This document shows positions 9,301-15,233 of a stretch of DNA of 64,000 nucleotides, piece by piece (within the stretch, counting starts at the first letter, position 1; each line of letters begins with the position of its first letter). The translations under genes and the position numbers were made by a program. Under the pieces are notes generated by a model. It was not told where the DNA came from. It searched no databases and saw only the letters and a program-made list of their open reading frames with translations. Origin of the DNA: Bacilli bacterium (GTDB lineage: Bacteria > Bacillota_I > Bacilli_A > RFN20 > CAG-826); contig JAKSUZ010000006.1 of NCBI GenBank assembly GCA_024408505.1, forward strand, positions 1 to 64,000, given 5' to 3'.

Positions 9301-11390
9301 TTATTAATGTAAGTGATATTAAATCATCAGGAACACTGAAACCGTTAAAGACTAACAATAAAGATGATTTAGCCGCGGTCATTTTATATACCTCAGGGAC
9401 AACCGGAACACCAAAAGGTACGATTTTGCCTCGGAAAGCGATTTTGAATTTAGCGGAATGGTGCGCGCACTTCACCTCTTTAACTAAAACTGATGTATTC
9501 GCGTTATATGTTTCAATTGGTTTTGACGTCCATATTGGTTCGCTTTATTCCCCTTTATTAACCGGGGCAAGTTTAAACGTTATTCCTACGGATATCCGTC
9601 TTGATCCAAACCAGCTTATTAATTATTTTAACCAATATCATATTAGCCATGTCTTCTCGGTTACCGCTTTAACCAGAATCCTTCTTGATAATCAACTACC
9701 AAAAGAATTGCGGGTCATGTTTACTGGTGGTGAAGCCTTAGGCGAAGTTAATCAACATCTTACTTGTTCTTTATATGATGCTTATGGACCAACTGAGTCG
9801 ACGGTCTTATCAACAGTAATTGATGTAAAAAAGAAAATATCAGCTTCTAGTGTCGGTCATCTTTTAGCAAATATTAAAGGTTACGTCTTAGATCATGAGC
9901 GGCGTCTCGTCCCTTATGGCGCGATGGGTGAACTCTACCTATCCGGTTATCAACTCGCGAAAGGATATTTAAATCGAGATAAAGAAAATAAAGAAGCTTT
10001 CTATCTTAATCCATTCTCGAAAGAAAAAGGTTATGAAAGAATGTATAAGACGGGAGATATCGTTAGATACTTACCTGATGGGACCTTTGGCTTTATTGGT
10101 CGAGTGGACTCTCAAGTTAAAATCCGTGGTAACCGTGTTGAACTAGGTGAAGTAGAAGCAACCATTCGCGAAGTTAAAGAAGTTAAAGATGTCACAGTTC
10201 AAACTATGATTAATAATAACAATAAAGAACTTGTCGCCTATCTTGTCTCTAGTGATAAAGCCATTAAAGATAAAGTTATTAAATATGTCGCGAGCCATAA
10301 GCCCGCTTATATGGTTCCTAGCCACGTGATGGTTTTAGATAAGATACCGCTTAATGTTAATGGCAAAGTTGATAAACGCGCGTTACCGAAAGTAGATGTC
10401 AGCGCGAATATTCATTCTTGTCAACCACCTCGTAATAAATTAGAACAAAGAATGGTTGATTGTGCGAAAAATTTATTTAAACTTGCCTCACAAAAAATAG
10501 GAATCGACACAAACATGAATAATCTAGGCTTAGATTCATTAATAGCATTACGCTTGTCACTTCTTTATAAGGCACGCGCTAATATTAGTATTGGCGCTAT
10601 CGATATTATCAATAATCCAACTATTGAAAAGCAGATTGCGTTTGTTAAAAAGTTCACATATCAACCGATTCATACCTTCAATTTAAGCAAGGGCAAAAAA
10701 CATTTATTCTTTGTCCACCCTGGACAAGGTGGTAGTGAATCATATCAAGAATTAGCAAAATTACTAGGAAAGAATGTTTCCTTCTCGGTTTTTGAGCATT
10801 ACAATTTATTCCACCTTAATCAAAGAATCAAAGGAATTAAAAACATTGCGAAATATTATGTTAAATTATTGAAAGCGCAGCAACCGCATGGGCCATATTA
10901 TTTAGGCGGTTATTCTTATGGTGGCAATATTGCATATGAAATGGCGGTTATTTTAGCTAAAGATCATGAAGAAGTTAGGAACCTTTTCTTGCTCGATTCA
11001 GCTACAAGAAGCGTACCGCTATCAAAGGAAGAGATGATTAAATTAGTCGATGCGGAAACAAAAAATATCACTATCAAACAAAAGAATTTAACTAATGAAA
11101 TGGCAACTGCTTATAAGACAATTTCGTTATTTGTATCCGAAGATTTAAATGGCTATTCACCATCTCGATATGATGGAGAAGTAACATTCTTTAAGGCTAA
11201 CAAAAAGAATAAAAAGATTGCGGGGTTACCAAAGTCAACATACCAAAAAATTTCTTCATCTAGAAACTTATACTTAAAGAAAAAAGCAAATTTTATAATA
11301 TGCGATATTGATGCTTCGCATGATGAATTGTTAGACGAAAAACCGAGAAACAAAATTGCAAAAATTATTGTAAAGCAACTTCTTAATTAA
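1..11390 (+). CDS. Non-ribosomal peptide synthetase, 3' part: (A)-PCP-E-C-A-PCP-C-A-PCP-C-A-PCP-TE
   Basis: Multimodular assembly line that activates amino acids as adenylates, loads them on carrier domains, condenses them and releases the peptide. The frame is open at the left edge (first full codon at base 3), so the N-terminus is missing; the GTG at 21 is internal. Numbering residues from that GTG: adenylation C-subdomain with the NGKVDKRALP motif (~57), carrier LGGDS with Ser114, epimerization domain (HHLIIDGVSW at 282, ESHGR, GWCTAIYP), condensation HHMISDA at 682, adenylation YTSGTTG at 1125, carrier Ser1506, condensation HHMIFDG at 1673, adenylation YTSGTTG at 2129, carrier Ser2511, condensation HHIIFDA at 2679, adenylation YTSGTTG at 3123, carrier LGLDS Ser3506, thioesterase GYSYGG Ser3632 with a later ASHDE His. 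The thioesterase should release a free or cyclic peptide. Substrates cannot be assigned. I see no clear terminator after the stop. Domain order is sure; product unknown. Confidence 0.95.
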   Translation, partial: VDGVIDVTVQTIQVNGNNELVAYVATKDKAIKDKVIKYVASHKPAYMVPSHVMVLDKIPLNVNGKVDKRALPKVDVSSKKVSYVAPTNDVEKTICDAFAKVFNLKQVGVNDDFNLLGGDSIKAIRLVSVLNSQHLIVEANQILSLRTPKAISSAISQKEMKIYDPVVGEIGLSPIQEYFFNSVTDKDNYKQFYVVEAAEPLDLDRLQKAFNQLTNLQDQLRASYVNHQQIIRPLNTVVSKITAITTKENIQKAIIHEIDKSIASLSLKNNHLIDIKLINNRYLVLTIHHLIIDGVSWSILLDNLTLLYEGKEFTRPYPYSSFIKDIRKYSSGISQSTIEKYQSINDLVDEEAIKGSPIAIADHFKSSFVSNNPYELSENDYLLLAIARAYKKTYGRDIICGMESHGRDETLTDVNQTIGWCTAIYPSLFEVSTKNSHFDLINDLCAIKKATVNNAHLGIDYLVSCYYLKQLKFKHSPVTFNFLSDEFSYNNHLFRTLSLDNDKEIAQRMNVAETIYGLTLNISKSHNEYIITGTCPKHTYLSDKYQSFIANLKLEAKNIATALNSKTYVYPLYEEPLGVYLDEKVNNKGTSYSCFGYVKFEQKISLDTAKAKISQLLDFHPVLKTRILDVNGLPYGLTDGEVGINVLNKNFAEIDLNDLVLPFNFAKSLSRFFIIQSKNNTYLAYDMHHMISDASSRFLINKELTGEITKKIDLGFMKKAYANLKRDYQDLLKLAKEFYERDFVDSGNIIELIDDINNDYGGLASVYLGDIKEKLIALANRLSITPNNILTSAFAYTLSRFINNDKVYFTFTNHGRDLDGLDAALGMYVKTIPIVLNTNNKSVDDYLKGSSKHILDAMKHSVFPFRLVASEYHLKKNVSFEYNTNLNDVTGVSESIYYKPDKEKHISHVSHLLGVINDYQNGYVLSIEHSSRYTKNTIIRFLKTYQKIIIGLLNNKELKDINYTLDEDLSVFNKINATSTKLVYHDILEAFNNSLKKYPNNTLVTYLDNKYTYKEGAKWINNLTNKLNNIPQGSNIAILTHRSHYYLLTALAVLNHGSTYVPIDDTYPDERIKFMLKDSGAKCVLVTSEMVSRIKTLTDIPFVNVSDIRAIGELKPLKINTNEDSVAIILYTSGTTGTPKGSLITRRAILNLAEWYVHDTKLTNHDIYSMYVSYVFDMHTLGFYTPLIVGASLDIVPFNVRLNLNDLNKHFNKVGGTHTYMTAQVGKLYAEGGYKTPIKLLCFGGMKLGELHAPNSIGAFESYGPTENLAITTSIFANKRIHHSSIGNFIHNVKGYILDHEHRLVPYGAMGELYLSGYQLAKGYLNRKKENEAAFFKNPFTNEKGYEVLYKTGDIVRLLPDHTLGIIGRVDSQVKIRGNRVELGEVETCIKQVDGVIDVTVQTIQVNGNNELVAYVATKDKAIKDKVIKYVASHKPAYMVPSHVMVLDKIPLNVNGKVDKRALPKVDVSSKKVSYVAPTNDVEKTICDAFAKVFNLKQVGVNDDFLSLGGDSLTAIRLLAFLKDYQLTAADITNLKTPRLISEKISGSKSLSLDLNKYSLVTGAPLSEQQLNIYLDIVMNKKVDAYLIPLVTNLEKYSSNDVIKALDKMFEIHPILKGYVDNKNDTPFIKIGKKPNTKVVDNNTKIDLTKFLSTPFDIYHELSRFLYCKENKTLYAVFHHMIFDGLSTLVFSNHLLAILNKKEVEPDLAFLKASAFSQEIKKTNLYQEAEIFYEKEFVDSEKIVEPLPDIGEHQPSYTSLKLKVDQKRIDSFIKRHEITKNVLFTSVFAYTLSRFTNTNDAYFTMIENGRSRLDAREAIGMFVNTLPLLIDCSNDSIANFIKKSKEKIYQTINYNFYPFRLLNNKYRISANVLFQYQPGVKQTKSMNDKGFIGKDDLANRNDFNAELSFVLSSSDTDNYLDVIAGKKYASSTIKKILLTYERILCEFLIKDNLKDINYTLAEDIKVIDGINSTRTKLKYHDILEAFNNSLKKHPNHILVSYFNEKYTYAEGAKWINKLDDIFISKKIKRYSHIAVFPHRSHYYQLGALAVENYNSAYVPIDEAYPNDRIKFMITDTAASAILVTNQTLDRAKEIIKDFKVKPLIINMSEVIITNQDKVKPLTAKIDHQDVACILYTSGTTGIPKGALILHKGIINTAQRYATQVANLCDTDKVTLYASVGFDVHMEALHSPIFAGATLDITPTNVRLDPIALLKHFETHHVTHVHLPTSLTKILINHEIPSCMKQMVTGGAPLGKVNTNLPCDFKDVYGPTEATINVAAIRVKDKIDPTSVGKPLMNSRCYILDKEHRLTPFGGVGDLYLCGYQVCKGYLNRDKENKEAFFKNPFTNEEGYERIYRSGDVARYLPDGTIAYLGRKDSQVKIRGNRVELGEIEVTIRKIKEVKDVTVQVIVNDGNKELVAYVVSSNKDIKNIIINYVRNNQPEYMVPSHVMVLDKIPLNVNGKVDKRALPKVDVSSKKVSYVAPTNDVEKTICDAFAKVFNLKQVGVNDDFLSLGGDSLTAIRLLAFLKDYQLTAADITNLKTPRLISEKISGSKSLSLDLNKYSLVTGAPLSEQQLNIYLDIVMNKKVESYLNPLVFKYDKYTSNDIKNALTKLFKCHPILTGYIENDSDNNPYLKIGHTPMIEVLKDLRKNDINSYIAEPFNIHKSLSRFLIDENSKTLYAVFHHIIFDALSRAVFRNHLLAILNKKEVEPDLAFLKASAFSQEIKKTNLYQEAEIFYEKEFVDSEKIVEPLPDIGEHQPSYTSLKLKVDQKRIDSFIKRHEITKNVLFTSVFAYTLSRFTNTNDAYFTMIENGRSRLDAREAIGMFVNTLPLLIDCSNDSIANFIKKSKEKIYQTINYNFYPFRLLKNKYNLSANIDFQYQPNNFSSHLDTNAHNLLYRDNLKKRTDLISDLAIVATDNEINIVSSKKYAQSTIKKMLSTYEQILNEILVKNSLADINYTLNEDLSVFNKINATSTKLVYHDILEAFNHSLKKYPNNTLVSYLDTKYTYSEGAKWINNLTNKLNNVPKKSNIAILTHRSHFYLLTALSVLNHGSAYVPIDDTYPDERIKFMLKDSNAKVVLVTDETINRVKKLTNIPVINVSDIKSSGTLKPLKTNNKDDLAAVILYTSGTTGTPKGTILPRKAILNLAEWCAHFTSLTKTDVFALYVSIGFDVHIGSLYSPLLTGASLNVIPTDIRLDPNQLINYFNQYHISHVFSVTALTRILLDNQLPKELRVMFTGGEALGEVNQHLTCSLYDAYGPTESTVLSTVIDVKKKISASSVGHLLANIKGYVLDHERRLVPYGAMGELYLSGYQLAKGYLNRDKENKEAFYLNPFSKEKGYERMYKTGDIVRYLPDGTFGFIGRVDSQVKIRGNRVELGEVEATIREVKEVKDVTVQTMINNNNKELVAYLVSSDKAIKDKVIKYVASHKPAYMVPSHVMVLDKIPLNVNGKVDKRALPKVDVSANIHSCQPPRNKLEQRMVDCAKNLFKLASQKIGIDTNMNNLGLDSLIALRLSLLYKARANISIGAIDIINNPTIEKQIAFVKKFTYQPIHTFNLSKGKKHLFFVHPGQGGSESYQELAKLLGKNVSFSVFEHYNLFHLNQRIKGIKNIAKYYVKLLKAQQPHGPYYLGGYSYGGNIAYEMAVILAKDHEEVRNLFLLDSATRSVPLSKEEMIKLVDAETKNITIKQKNLTNEMATAYKTISLFVSEDLNGYSPSRYDGEVTFFKANKKNKKIAGLPKSTYQKISSSRNLYLKKKANFIICDIDASHDELLDEKPRNKIAKIIVKQLLN
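4177..4681 (+). repeat. NRPS internal repeat copy shared with 1-340 and 7329-7696
   Basis: Bases 4177-4516 equal 1-340, and 4314-4681 equal 7329-7696 (offset 3015; first mismatch at 4682). Bases 4314-4516 therefore occur three times without a change. The block spans the adenylation C-subdomain, carrier domain and the entry into the next condensation domain. Confidence 0.9.
5079..5585 (+). repeat. NRPS internal repeat copy, identical to 8097-8603
   Basis: A 507-bp exact match to 8097-8603 (offset 3018). It covers the condensation-domain half that follows the HHxxxDG motif. The flanking first halves of the two condensation domains differ clearly, so identity begins and ends abruptly. Confidence 0.9.
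7329..7696 (+). repeat. NRPS internal repeat copy, identical to 4314-4681
   Basis: A 368-bp exact match to 4314-4681, covering the end of the second complete adenylation domain, its carrier domain and the start of the third condensation domain. Similarity continues with scattered synonymous changes to about 7765. Confidence 0.9.
8097..8603 (+). repeat. NRPS internal repeat copy, identical to 5079-5585
   Basis: Second copy of the 507-bp block in the third condensation domain. Sharp edges against divergent flanks suggest gene conversion or recent segmental exchange within the gene, or an assembly artefact. Confidence 0.9.
10257..10345 (+). repeat. Short NRPS repeat, identical to 4263-4351
   Basis: An 89-bp exact match in the C-subdomain of the last adenylation domain (offset 5994). 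It is followed by near-identical sequence to about 10400, where the linker to the last carrier domain diverges. Confidence 0.85.
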
Positions 11391-11464
11391 CCATAAAGCA
11401 AGTTTTAATATTATTTAATTATGCAATTTATTAAAAAAATAAAATAATATAATAGCAGCATGGT

Positions 11465-12378
11465 TAATTTTAAATATTTATGTCTATTCTCAATAGTGGT
11501 AATAGGTGTGGTAGAATTCTCGTCTTCATACCAAGCAATAAAGTTTTACCCATCCTTACAGCATCTTTTAATGTTATCACGTCTTCAATCGTGAAATTTT
11601 CTGGGTTATCCTTATCGTTAGTCCCACCATTAAGATACCAAGTAATACCATATGATATTGCGCTAAATCTCCCGTACAAAATAGTATTCTCGGCGCTTAT
11701 ACTAGTTTGTCATCAATTTTATTTCCGCCCTCTGCCTTATCTAACCAACCATCGAAATTGTATCCTTCACGAGTTGCTTTTTTTAAGACTAAGTGATTCA
11801 CCTTTTCTAGCCATGTTTTATTTTCAGGTGGATTAATAGCATCTTCAGGCAAAATGTATTCAATTTTACATAAATCAGTTGAATCATAAGATTCAACATA
11901 TGTATATAGACTTTTACTAACCCAACCTGTATATGTATATTTAATTTGCTTTTCGTAGTCGTATGAAACAGCTGAATGTGTTTGAGGAAAATAATTTTCT
12001 ACATCCCCTCCTCTAGGAACTTCAACTGTTTCGGTTGGTTTGCCATCAGCATATTCAAAATAATAAGAGGTTGAAATTTTTACACTTTCTTGTTTTTCTT
12101 GATAATTGCAATTTTGCTTATATTCCCATGTATATGTGTATTCATAGTAGTAATCATCATGCTTAGGAGTATTCTCAGGGTAATTTTTTTAACATCTTCG
12201 CCAGTAGGTACTTCTTTATTAACTGAATGACCATCAAAAAATGTAAAACTATAAGTAGTAGATGTAGGAGTAGAAGTCGGTTCTGCCCTGGATCATCTCC
12301 ACCGCCTTTTGAACAAGACGCTAAAACAGATACCGAAAATAGAGCGATGAAACTTAAAAATATGGTCTTCGTTTTCAT
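11465..12378 (-). pseudogene. Frameshifted surface lipoprotein with Listeria-Bacteroides-type repeats
   Basis: The start at 12378 encodes a clean lipoprotein signal (MKTKTIFLSFIALFSVSVLA, then SCSKGGGDD). The frame then breaks near 12285-12290, again at the T-run 12184-12190, near 11695-11705 and near 11535-11550. Joining frames gives a coherent protein with DGHSVNKEVPTGEDV, YADGKPTETVEVP, GYNFDGWLDKAEGG and TWYLNGGTNDKDNPENFT, the pattern of Listeria-Bacteroides / InlB B-repeat surface proteins. The product would have been a cell-surface lipoprotein. It stops abruptly near 11465 with no C-terminal anchor. Four breaks in about 0.9 kb argue for real decay, although two lie in homopolymers and sequencing error cannot be excluded. 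The forward reading frame across 11480-11836 is a shadow. Confidence 0.75.
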
Positions 12379-12500
12379 AAGTCTAATTTATCATAGAACC
12401 CCCCGTCAACTTTTGCACTTTGCAAAAATATTGTTTATTTGCCAAAAAGTTGTACCATAGTACTAACTCAACCGAGTACAAAAAATCGGGTACACATCAT

Positions 12501-12530
12501 TTAGCCTCTTTTTGTTAAGTAACTAATAAG
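12501..12530 (+). repeat. 30-bp direct repeat, left copy
   Basis: This 30-mer (begins TTAGCCTCTTTTTG, ends AACTAATAAG) is repeated exactly at 12880-12909, so the two copies bracket the small gene at 12567-12836. This copy has no pairing GAGG arm upstream and so is not itself a terminator. Confidence 0.9.
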
Positions 12531-12566
12531 CCTATTACGGTTATTTTTAAGTGGAGGTAGATAATT

Positions 12567-12836
12567 ATGAAAAGAGACTTAAAAAGTATGGTGGAATTAA
12601 AAGAATTTCTAAAAAATCCCTCACCGAATTTAAAAGTTCCGGTGTATACTGAAAACGAAGATGGAGCTAAACCAGTGAAAAATACAAAAGATAGAGTCAC
12701 ATTGAAGCAAGTCGTTGATATGATCCAAAAAATGGATGATAAAATGGATGCTGGTTTTAAACAAGTAAATGCCCGTCTTGATTACATCGTAGGCGTAAAT
12801 AATCTAAAAGATCTTCCAAAAACAAAAAGTAAGTAA
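12567..12836 (+). CDS. Small hypothetical protein (89 aa), coiled-coil-like C-terminus
   Basis: Not recognised. The ATG follows a good ribosome binding site (GGAGG) about 10 bases upstream, so it is probably translated. The protein is hydrophilic with no signal or membrane segment: an N-terminal Lys/Leu-rich stretch, a Pro/Asp-rich middle, and from about residue 47 an amphipathic stretch (VVDMIQKMDDKMDAG, then FKQVNARLDYIVG) with heptad-like spacing, suggesting a short coiled coil that could oligomerise. It resembles in style the short coiled-coil proteins of Mollicutes, but I cannot name a family. It sits between two copies of a 30-bp direct repeat and next to a lipoprotein pseudogene, so it may be accessory or mobile. 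Confidence 0.6.
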   Translation: MKRDLKSMVELKEFLKNPSPNLKVPVYTENEDGAKPVKNTKDRVTLKQVVDMIQKMDDKMDAGFKQVNARLDYIVGVNNLKDLPKTKSK

Positions 12837-12840
12837 ATTC

Positions 12841-12861
12841 TATATTTACTTTGTAAATATA
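12841..12861. other. Perfect AT-rich inverted repeat after the small gene
   Basis: TATATTTAC-TTT-GTAAATATA, a 9-bp stem with a 3-nt loop, just after the stop codon and followed on the plus strand by an A-run. It could act as a terminator only for minus-strand transcription. Confidence 0.45.
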
Positions 12862-12872
12862 AAAAAATAAGT

Positions 12873-12892
12873 GAGGAAATTAGCCTCTTTTT
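12873..12892 (+). terminator. Weak intrinsic terminator after the small gene
   Basis: GAGG-AAATTAG-CCTC followed by TTTTT, extendable past one mismatch. The 3' arm and T-run belong to the right copy of the 30-bp repeat. Confidence 0.45.
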
Positions 12893-12909
12893 GTTAAGTA
12901 ACTAATAAG
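12880..12909 (+). repeat. 30-bp direct repeat, right copy
   Basis: Exact copy of 12501-12530, 379 bases downstream. Here it supplies the 3' arm of a weak terminator and ends where an AAGGAGG ribosome-binding-like sequence begins (12907-12913). Confidence 0.9.
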
Positions 12910-13175
12910 GAGGATATTGTGCATATGCACTTTATCTTTCCTAGGCGCCTACCCTTTATCTCCTTGGTGCTGCAACAAAGGAGGAGAGCGTGCTCGATAC
13001 CATTTTGCTGATGGTAGTATTGACGTTACTGATTGAGTTAATCTCGCGAAGGTAATGAAAAAAGGGCGGTCATCCCGTCCTCAACATTAAGCGAAATAAT
13101 GATAGCACCTCGTAGGAGTCTTGTAAAGGGGCGAGTGCCGACCCGGATCCTTTGGGTCCGGGGTTAAATATTAGT
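12907..13175 (+). promoter_or_regulatory. GC-rich structured leader before the ABC transporter pair
   Basis: This stretch holds no convincing gene but much structure. AAGGAGG at 12907-12913 precedes a possible 28-codon, Arg-rich upstream ORF (ATG 12925, TGA 13009-13011). Hairpins: palindrome GTGCATATGCAC (12919-12930); TACCAT/ATGGTA (12998-13003 with 13011-13016); GGGCGG-TCATC-CCGTCC (13064-13080); GCAC(C)TCG with CGAGTGC (13105-13112 with 13132-13138); CCCGGATCC-TTT-GGGTCCGGG (13142-13162). By hand count 13101-13163 is about 62 percent G+C, far above its surroundings. The last stem includes the only G-rich candidate ribosome site (13160-13163) before the ATG at 13176, so it could hide it. 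No T-run follows, so a terminator is unlikely. I matched no known riboswitch class. Confidence 0.45.
13007..13069 (+). pseudogene. Possible dockerin-like gene remnant
   Basis: In one frame the bases read ADGSIDVTD, a TGA stop (13034-13036), then VNLAKVMKKGR. This resembles one calcium-binding half of a type I dockerin (DGxIDVTDLVxLAKxL). It is too short to prove and overlaps the hairpin-rich leader; chance is possible. Confidence 0.2.
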
Positions 13176-15233
13176 ATGTATAAATTAGTAAATGTAAGTA
13201 AATCGTATGGTAAGGGAATTAATTCAATTAACGTTTTAAAAAGCGTTTGCCTTACTTTTCCACAAGTAGGCTTGGTGTCAATTTTAGGCAAGTCAGGAAG
13301 TGGAAAATCTACACTTTTAAATATCATCGCTGGATTAGATAAACCAACCAATGGGAAAATCTACTTTTCTAACAAGGATTTGAATGGACTAAGCAAGAAA
13401 GAAAAGAAGATTTATCAAAATCAAATTATTGGTGTATTGTTTCAGCACTTTAATTTATTTAATGATTTAAGCTGTCTTGAAAATGTAATGCTCCCAAGTT
13501 TAATTAACGGAGTTAATAGAGAGGATAGTAAAGTAAGAGCCACTAATCTATTTAAACAATATCATCTTGAACATTTAATGAATCAACGGTATGAAACTCT
13601 ATCTGGAGGCGAAAAACAAAGAGTAGCGTTATTAAGAGCGTTAATAAATAGACCAAGAATTATTATCGCAGATGAACCTACTGGCGCGCTAGATAGTCAA
13701 AATAGTGTTTTTATTATGAAAGAATTAAAAACTCTAGCAAAGGATCACCTAGTTATCGTTGTTACACACAACGAAGCACTAATTAAAGATTATGAAGATT
13801 ATCGAATAAATATTGTTGATGGTAAGACCAGTGAATTTAAAGCCGTTTTTAACGAAAGATATGAAGTAAAGCATAGCGGTAAAATAAAATTCAGTGCGGT
13901 TACTCGTTTTATTAAATTGCATCTATTTAAACATAAAGTAAGAAATATTATTGCAGCAAGCTCAATTATGTTCTCTTCACTTTGTTTGTTAGTGTCTTTA
14001 GGTTACATCAATGGTGCAAAGACATCAGTTGATAATTATAAAAAACAATCGCTTTTATACACTTATGCGACGGTTGCAAAGAAAACAAAAATAGAAGTCC
14101 CTGATTCACCGATTATTATTTCAAAACTAACAAGGCCTTCGTTAGAAGAAATTAGTTTTTTAGTTGACAATATTTCATCTTTAATAGTTGCGAATAACTA
14201 TCAAATTGTTTTTCCCTCTGTGCCATCATTTAATTTTGATAATAAAAATATTAGTGACATTGAATTTTCACCAGTTTATGATTTTTCATTATTTCAAAAT
14301 TTATTTACTAGCGGGGTGTTACCACAGCAAGATAATTTTCTTGAGGTTGTGGTAAATGAAGAATTCGCGCATCACTTCGGTTACTCAAATCAAGAAATAA
14401 TTAACCATGTATTTAATCTTGATTCCTTAAGCGACATAAATAGTAAAAGTCCTTTAGGAAAAATCATTAAAGATGAAATTTATTTTAATCAAAAAGTAAA
14501 AATTACTGGTGTAGTAAAAGAATTTGCTTATTTAAATATGCCCCGCGTATATTATCCATATTTAGGTCTTAAAAAAATATTAAGCAATTTCATTTTGCTA
14601 AATTATTCAAAAGAAGTAGGATATAACGTTTCAATTGAGGAAATGATTAGTGACGCTAGTGAAGAAGATGCAAATAGTAGCTATTGCTATAGTTTATTTG
14701 TTAATGATCTTAACGAAGTTAATCAACTCTATGATTTTAAAAAAGAATATGATCAATTAGGAACTTTTGATATCGCTTCAACTAGTTATACTATCTCTTC
14801 GTCCTATCAAGAGATGACTGACATTATTTCAACCTCATTAATTGCGTTTGTGATTATTGCTATTGTTGGAGCGATTTTTATTATTGTTATTACCGCGTAT
14901 TCTAACTTCACACAGAATAAAAAAGAGAGCGCTATTTTATCAGTTCTTGGAACTAATAAATTAGCTATCTTCAATATCTTCAATATTGAGAATCTAATTG
15001 TGGCTGCAGTTGGTATTTTTTCTTCTTTCTTATTATCAATGCCGATTACACTAATCATTAACTCGATCATCGAGAAATCATTTCATCTAAGTAATTTGAT
15101 TGCCGTCCCACTTTTATCATATGTTCCATTTGTGATTTTGATTGTTGCGTTTGTTTTATCAATATTAGCGACTGCCATCCCGTTTTTATTTTACGAGAAC
15201 GGTTTTATTGTTGAGGAGCTTAAAGACGAATGA
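13176..15233 (+). CDS. ABC transporter, fused ATPase and FtsX-type permease (first of pair)
   Basis: Membrane exporter subunit of the MacB/FtsX class, 685 aa from the ATG at 13176; the longer TTG start at 13152 lies inside a hairpin and is less likely. The N-terminal ATPase has Walker A GKSGSGKST, signature LSGGEKQR, Walker B ADEPTGALD and the H-loop THNEA. One membrane segment follows near residue 255-275, then a large extracytoplasmic domain and three C-terminal membrane segments typical of FtsX permeases. It overlaps the second transporter gene by 4 bases (ATGA), so they are probably made together and pair. Such pairs export or remove peptides, lipoproteins or antibiotics. The nearby NRPS suggests peptide export or self-protection, but this is inference. 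The structured leader upstream may control it. Confidence 0.88.
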   Translation: MYKLVNVSKSYGKGINSINVLKSVCLTFPQVGLVSILGKSGSGKSTLLNIIAGLDKPTNGKIYFSNKDLNGLSKKEKKIYQNQIIGVLFQHFNLFNDLSCLENVMLPSLINGVNREDSKVRATNLFKQYHLEHLMNQRYETLSGGEKQRVALLRALINRPRIIIADEPTGALDSQNSVFIMKELKTLAKDHLVIVVTHNEALIKDYEDYRINIVDGKTSEFKAVFNERYEVKHSGKIKFSAVTRFIKLHLFKHKVRNIIAASSIMFSSLCLLVSLGYINGAKTSVDNYKKQSLLYTYATVAKKTKIEVPDSPIIISKLTRPSLEEISFLVDNISSLIVANNYQIVFPSVPSFNFDNKNISDIEFSPVYDFSLFQNLFTSGVLPQQDNFLEVVVNEEFAHHFGYSNQEIINHVFNLDSLSDINSKSPLGKIIKDEIYFNQKVKITGVVKEFAYLNMPRVYYPYLGLKKILSNFILLNYSKEVGYNVSIEEMISDASEEDANSSYCYSLFVNDLNEVNQLYDFKKEYDQLGTFDIASTSYTISSSYQEMTDIISTSLIAFVIIAIVGAIFIIVITAYSNFTQNKKESAILSVLGTNKLAIFNIFNIENLIVAAVGIFSSFLLSMPITLIINSIIEKSFHLSNLIAVPLLSYVPFVILIVAFVLSILATAIPFLFYENGFIVEELKDE

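Noticed and set aside
11480-11836. Forward open frame across the lipoprotein pseudogene
   Set aside because: The minus strand carries a coherent repeat protein in shifted frames; the forward frame has no ribosome site and no recognisable motif.
13142-13162. CCCGGATCC hairpin as a transcription terminator
   Set aside because: It has no T-run behind it; the next bases are GTTAAATA.
12907-13163. Known riboswitch, T-box, SRP RNA or RNase P RNA
   Set aside because: I looked for the T-box AGGGTGG motif, the SRP loop GGTCCGGAAGGAAGC and RNase P core motifs and found none.
13152-13175. Longer start (TTG) for the first ABC transporter
   Set aside because: It lies in a strong hairpin and adds eight residues not typical of the family; ATG 13176 begins the conserved domain.
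15230-15233. TGA read as Trp (Mycoplasma code)
   Set aside because: TGA ends genes at tight ATGA overlaps, and conserved Trp residues are all TGG.
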